Shown here in pieces: positions 62,040-64,000 of a stretch of DNA of 64,000 nt. Source of the DNA: Bacteroidota bacterium (GTDB lineage Bacteria; Bacteroidota; Ignavibacteria; Ignavibacteriales; Ignavibacteriaceae). The DNA is taken from NCBI GenBank assembly GCA_023453665.1, contig JAEXTA010000028.1, forward strand, positions 1 to 64,000, read 5' to 3'. Both the position numbers and the translations under genes were made by a program. The first letter of the stretch is position 1. Each line of letters starts with the position of its first letter. The notes beneath the pieces are model-generated. The model did no database searches. It saw nothing but the letters and a program-made list of their open reading frames with translations, and had not been told where the DNA came from.

Positions 62040-63173
62040 ATGAAAAAAATATTCTTGATACTTTTATTGACATCTCTATTTCTGCCTTCTGCTTTAATAA
62101 TTGCACAGGTAGAGGATGAAGAACAAATAGTTTATTACCAGATGGAGCCTCTTGATGACAGCTTATTTATCAAGATGCAAAATGAAATATTTATTGATCC
62201 ACCTGATCCAAAAGCAGAAATAATTGTGGATCTCAGAGATCCAAATAACCAGACTGTTTCTATAAAAGGTGCGCTTTATCCTTTCCTTGCATTTACACCA
62301 GAGACAAGGGCAAGGATAATTACTTATCCTTTTAAAATTAATCTTGTTGAAGACATCCACTATGGATCTGTATTTTCAAGAGTAATTGAAAAAATTCGTT
62401 TAAGTAAAATAATTGCACCACCTACAGCGTCACAGATTTCACCATCTATTCATTATGTTAATCCTTTCCTTCAATTGTTTGGAGGTGAAAGGCTCGGTAT
62501 CCCAATTAAAAAAGATATCGGCATATCAATAGGTATCGGAACGCCATACTCAGGCCCGCTCGAGACAAATATTGTAGAAGCCAATTTTCATATACTTGGA
62601 TTTTTTGGCGGTGCGGTGACTGCGGTTGACGCAATGACGGAAGTCAAATCAACTCAGAATCATAATAATTTATATGTATCGCAGGGTTATCAGTTAGGTT
62701 ATGTTGTTCCGTTCGGGAACTTTTTCCAGATAAGTTATATAGATATTTTTGGTAGTTACTCTGAATCAAAACTTTCAACTTACCAGAAATATGATACCCC
62801 TGATTATCAAGCAAGAATACTCACAGATTCATATCTGAACTGGGAGTTCAGATACCCTTTCAGTTTTATGGGTTCAACAAGAGCAAAAGTTTATGCAGCC
62901 AGATATTTGGGTGAATTACATTTTGGTTTTACAGGAAGAGAGTTATCATTAGCGGGAAGTACATTCGATCTTCGCTTTGATGCAATGACAAGTACAAAGT
63001 ACAGACCTGTTCAATATGTAATGGATATTTTAATTCAAAAGATTGCTGAGAGTTGGGGATTCTCAGCTTTCGCTTTAGGGCCTTCAGTTGTATTCGGAAG
63101 AACAGACAGTGGTAAGATGGGCATCACTTCAATTTTTGCAAACTTCCGTTTAAAGGTTGGTACTTCGTTATAA
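62040..63173 (+). CDS. Predicted outer-membrane protein of unknown function
   Basis: The 377-residue protein has a signal peptide (about 1-22). The mature part starts with an acidic segment (VEDEEQIVYYQMEPLDDSLF), then beta-rich sequence with GIPIKKDIGISIGIGTPYSGP, GFFGGAVTAVDAMTEVKST and an end IFANFRLKVGTSL that suits an outer-membrane barrel. I do not recognise the family. It lies 20 bases after the GldM-like gene, so it is likely the third member of that unit and might link the motor to the outer membrane. No GldN or GldK similarity is visible. Confidence 0.5.
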   Translation: MKKIFLILLLTSLFLPSALIIAQVEDEEQIVYYQMEPLDDSLFIKMQNEIFIDPPDPKAEIIVDLRDPNNQTVSIKGALYPFLAFTPETRARIITYPFKINLVEDIHYGSVFSRVIEKIRLSKIIAPPTASQISPSIHYVNPFLQLFGGERLGIPIKKDIGISIGIGTPYSGPLETNIVEANFHILGFFGGAVTAVDAMTEVKSTQNHNNLYVSQGYQLGYVVPFGNFFQISYIDIFGSYSESKLSTYQKYDTPDYQARILTDSYLNWEFRYPFSFMGSTRAKVYAARYLGELHFGFTGRELSLAGSTFDLRFDAMTSTKYRPVQYVMDILIQKIAESWGFSAFALGPSVVFGRTDSGKMGITSIFANFRLKVGTSL

Positions 63174-63193
63174 TTTTTTTTCGGGGATGATTT

Positions 63194-63967
63194 TTAAATC
63201 ATTCCCGATCCTAATCCAATCGAAATAATAATTAGCATTACTGCAACAATTATTTTTACTGATGTATAAGTAATTTTTTTCAACAACTTATTCCCAGCAT
63301 AAGCTCCCGTAAAAGCCGCGAGCACTGCAATAATTATCAGCAAAAGGTTTTGATTTAAATTAACTTCAAGCAGCTGTGAACTATAAACTGATATTCTTGT
63401 GAAGTCAATCATACAGGCGATCACAACACCGCTTGCGATAAATGATTCTTTTGTAAGATTAAGTTTAATCAAAAAAGCACTTCTTAAAGCACCCTGGTGA
63501 CCTGAAAGTCCACCAAAGAAACCACTTATTATACCACCAGCCGGTAAATATTTTTTATTGAATGACAATTGCTCAAAACGTTTTGAGAATTCAAGCAGTG
63601 CAAATAACAGGATCAAAATTGCTATGGTTAATTTTATCAGTTCAATTTTATACACTTTATTAAATAGTTCATATTGCAGCAATGGCTGTAATCCTGATAA
63701 TAATGTAAGTAACTCAGCGCCAACAAAAGCACCAAGTATTGCCGGTAAACCAAATTTCAAAATGACTTTTTTATCAGCGTGTTTTGCAACCAGGAATAAT
63801 TTAAAAATATTATTTAGAAGATGAACAATTGCAGTTAGAGCAATTGCTATATCAACAGGGAAAAATACAGCAAAAACCGGTAGCAGTAATGTTCCCAGTC
63901 CAAAGCCTGAAAATAACGTTAAGCCGGAAGCAAACAACGCTGTCAGAGGTATTATAATGTATTCCAT
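63194..63967 (-). CDS. TauE/SafE-family membrane permease
   Basis: A 257-residue protein with about eight hydrophobic helices. FASGLTLFSGFGLGTLLLPVFAVFFP and GIISGFFGGLSGHQGALRSAFLI are the paired family motifs (two similar halves with Gly-rich turns). GAYAGNKLLKKITYTSVKIIVAVMLIIISIGLG ends the protein. Family members are linked to sulfite, sulfoacetate or other organic anion export and uptake. It is convergent with the preceding gene across 20 bases and has no partner in the window. The start is 33 bases from the window edge. Confidence 0.88.
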   Translation of the reverse strand: MEYIIIPLTALFASGLTLFSGFGLGTLLLPVFAVFFPVDIAIALTAIVHLLNNIFKLFLVAKHADKKVILKFGLPAILGAFVGAELLTLLSGLQPLLQYELFNKVYKIELIKLTIAILILLFALLEFSKRFEQLSFNKKYLPAGGIISGFFGGLSGHQGALRSAFLIKLNLTKESFIASGVVIACMIDFTRISVYSSQLLEVNLNQNLLLIIIAVLAAFTGAYAGNKLLKKITYTSVKIIVAVMLIIISIGLGSGMI

Positions 63968-64000
63968 TTCGTGTACTTTTTATTTTTGCAAATATGCTTA

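Noticed and set aside
1..64000. CRISPR array, tRNA or rRNA gene, or prophage
   Set aside because: Regularly spaced direct repeats, cloverleaf structures or phage genes were not seen; the palindromes found are dispersed and not evenly spaced.

Overview
The window looks like a chromosomal segment from a member of the Ignavibacteria or a close Bacteroidota/Chlorobi-group relative. The main evidence is a set of secreted proteins ending in type IX secretion (T9SS) type A sorting modules with the NYPNPFNPST motif. Supporting evidence is PorV/PorQ-type outer-membrane proteins, Bacteroidetes-style promoters (TTG, about 20 bases, then TAnnTTTG), AT-rich DNA and a SufBCDSU pathway. I saw no rRNA, tRNA or CRISPR array.

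Layout. (1) 1-563 is a type III polyketide synthase cut by the window edge. It is divergent from a small methyltransferase and a glycosyltransferase (727-2597). (2) 2601-17255 is a minus-strand surface-glycan region. It holds a sugar 3,4-ketoisomerase and aminotransferase pair (FdtA/FdtB-like), several glycosyltransferases, five methyltransferases, a Wzx-type flippase, a YfhO membrane protein and a polyprenyl-phosphate glycosyltransferase. (3) 17460-24602 is a plus-strand Fe-S assembly operon: sufB, C, D, S, U, a SufT-like DUF59 protein, a bacilliredoxin and an Rrf2 regulator. Most of its gene gaps carry short palindromic repeats. (4) 26291-46008 is a long minus-strand locus for extracellular peptide or amino-acid use. 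It holds an M20 peptidase, two S51 (cyanophycinase-like) peptidases, one of them with a T9SS sorting domain, a YfcC-family carrier, an RpiR regulator, a TonB-dependent receptor, a PorV-like protein, an M14 carboxypeptidase, a D-cysteine desulfhydrase-family enzyme, a HEAT/beta-lactamase fusion and an N-acylamino-acid racemase/OSBS-family enzyme. A REP-associated transposase flanked by two similar palindromic modules sits inside it. (5) 46597-54182 is a TetR-controlled YbhFSR-like efflux operon plus a thioesterase. (6) 54299-59526 holds single genes: gpmA, a PorV/Q-like protein, a response regulator, a TlpA-like thioredoxin and a GH13 enzyme. (7) 60061-63173 holds three genes; the first two resemble the T9SS/gliding motor proteins GldL and GldM in topology and key residues, and the third is a predicted outer-membrane protein. 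(8) A TauE/SafE permease closes the window.

How the parts connect. The T9SS substrates and PorV-like proteins of region 4, the PorV/Q protein of region 6 and the GldLM-like pair of region 7 would serve one secretion system. In region 4 a promoter overlaps a 10-bp inverted repeat upstream of the M20 gene, and a strong hairpin terminator ends exactly at the RpiR start codon. This suggests a regulated, attenuated operon for taking up and degrading a peptide substrate. The substrate is not known from sequence; cyanophycin-like or isoaspartyl peptides are one possibility.
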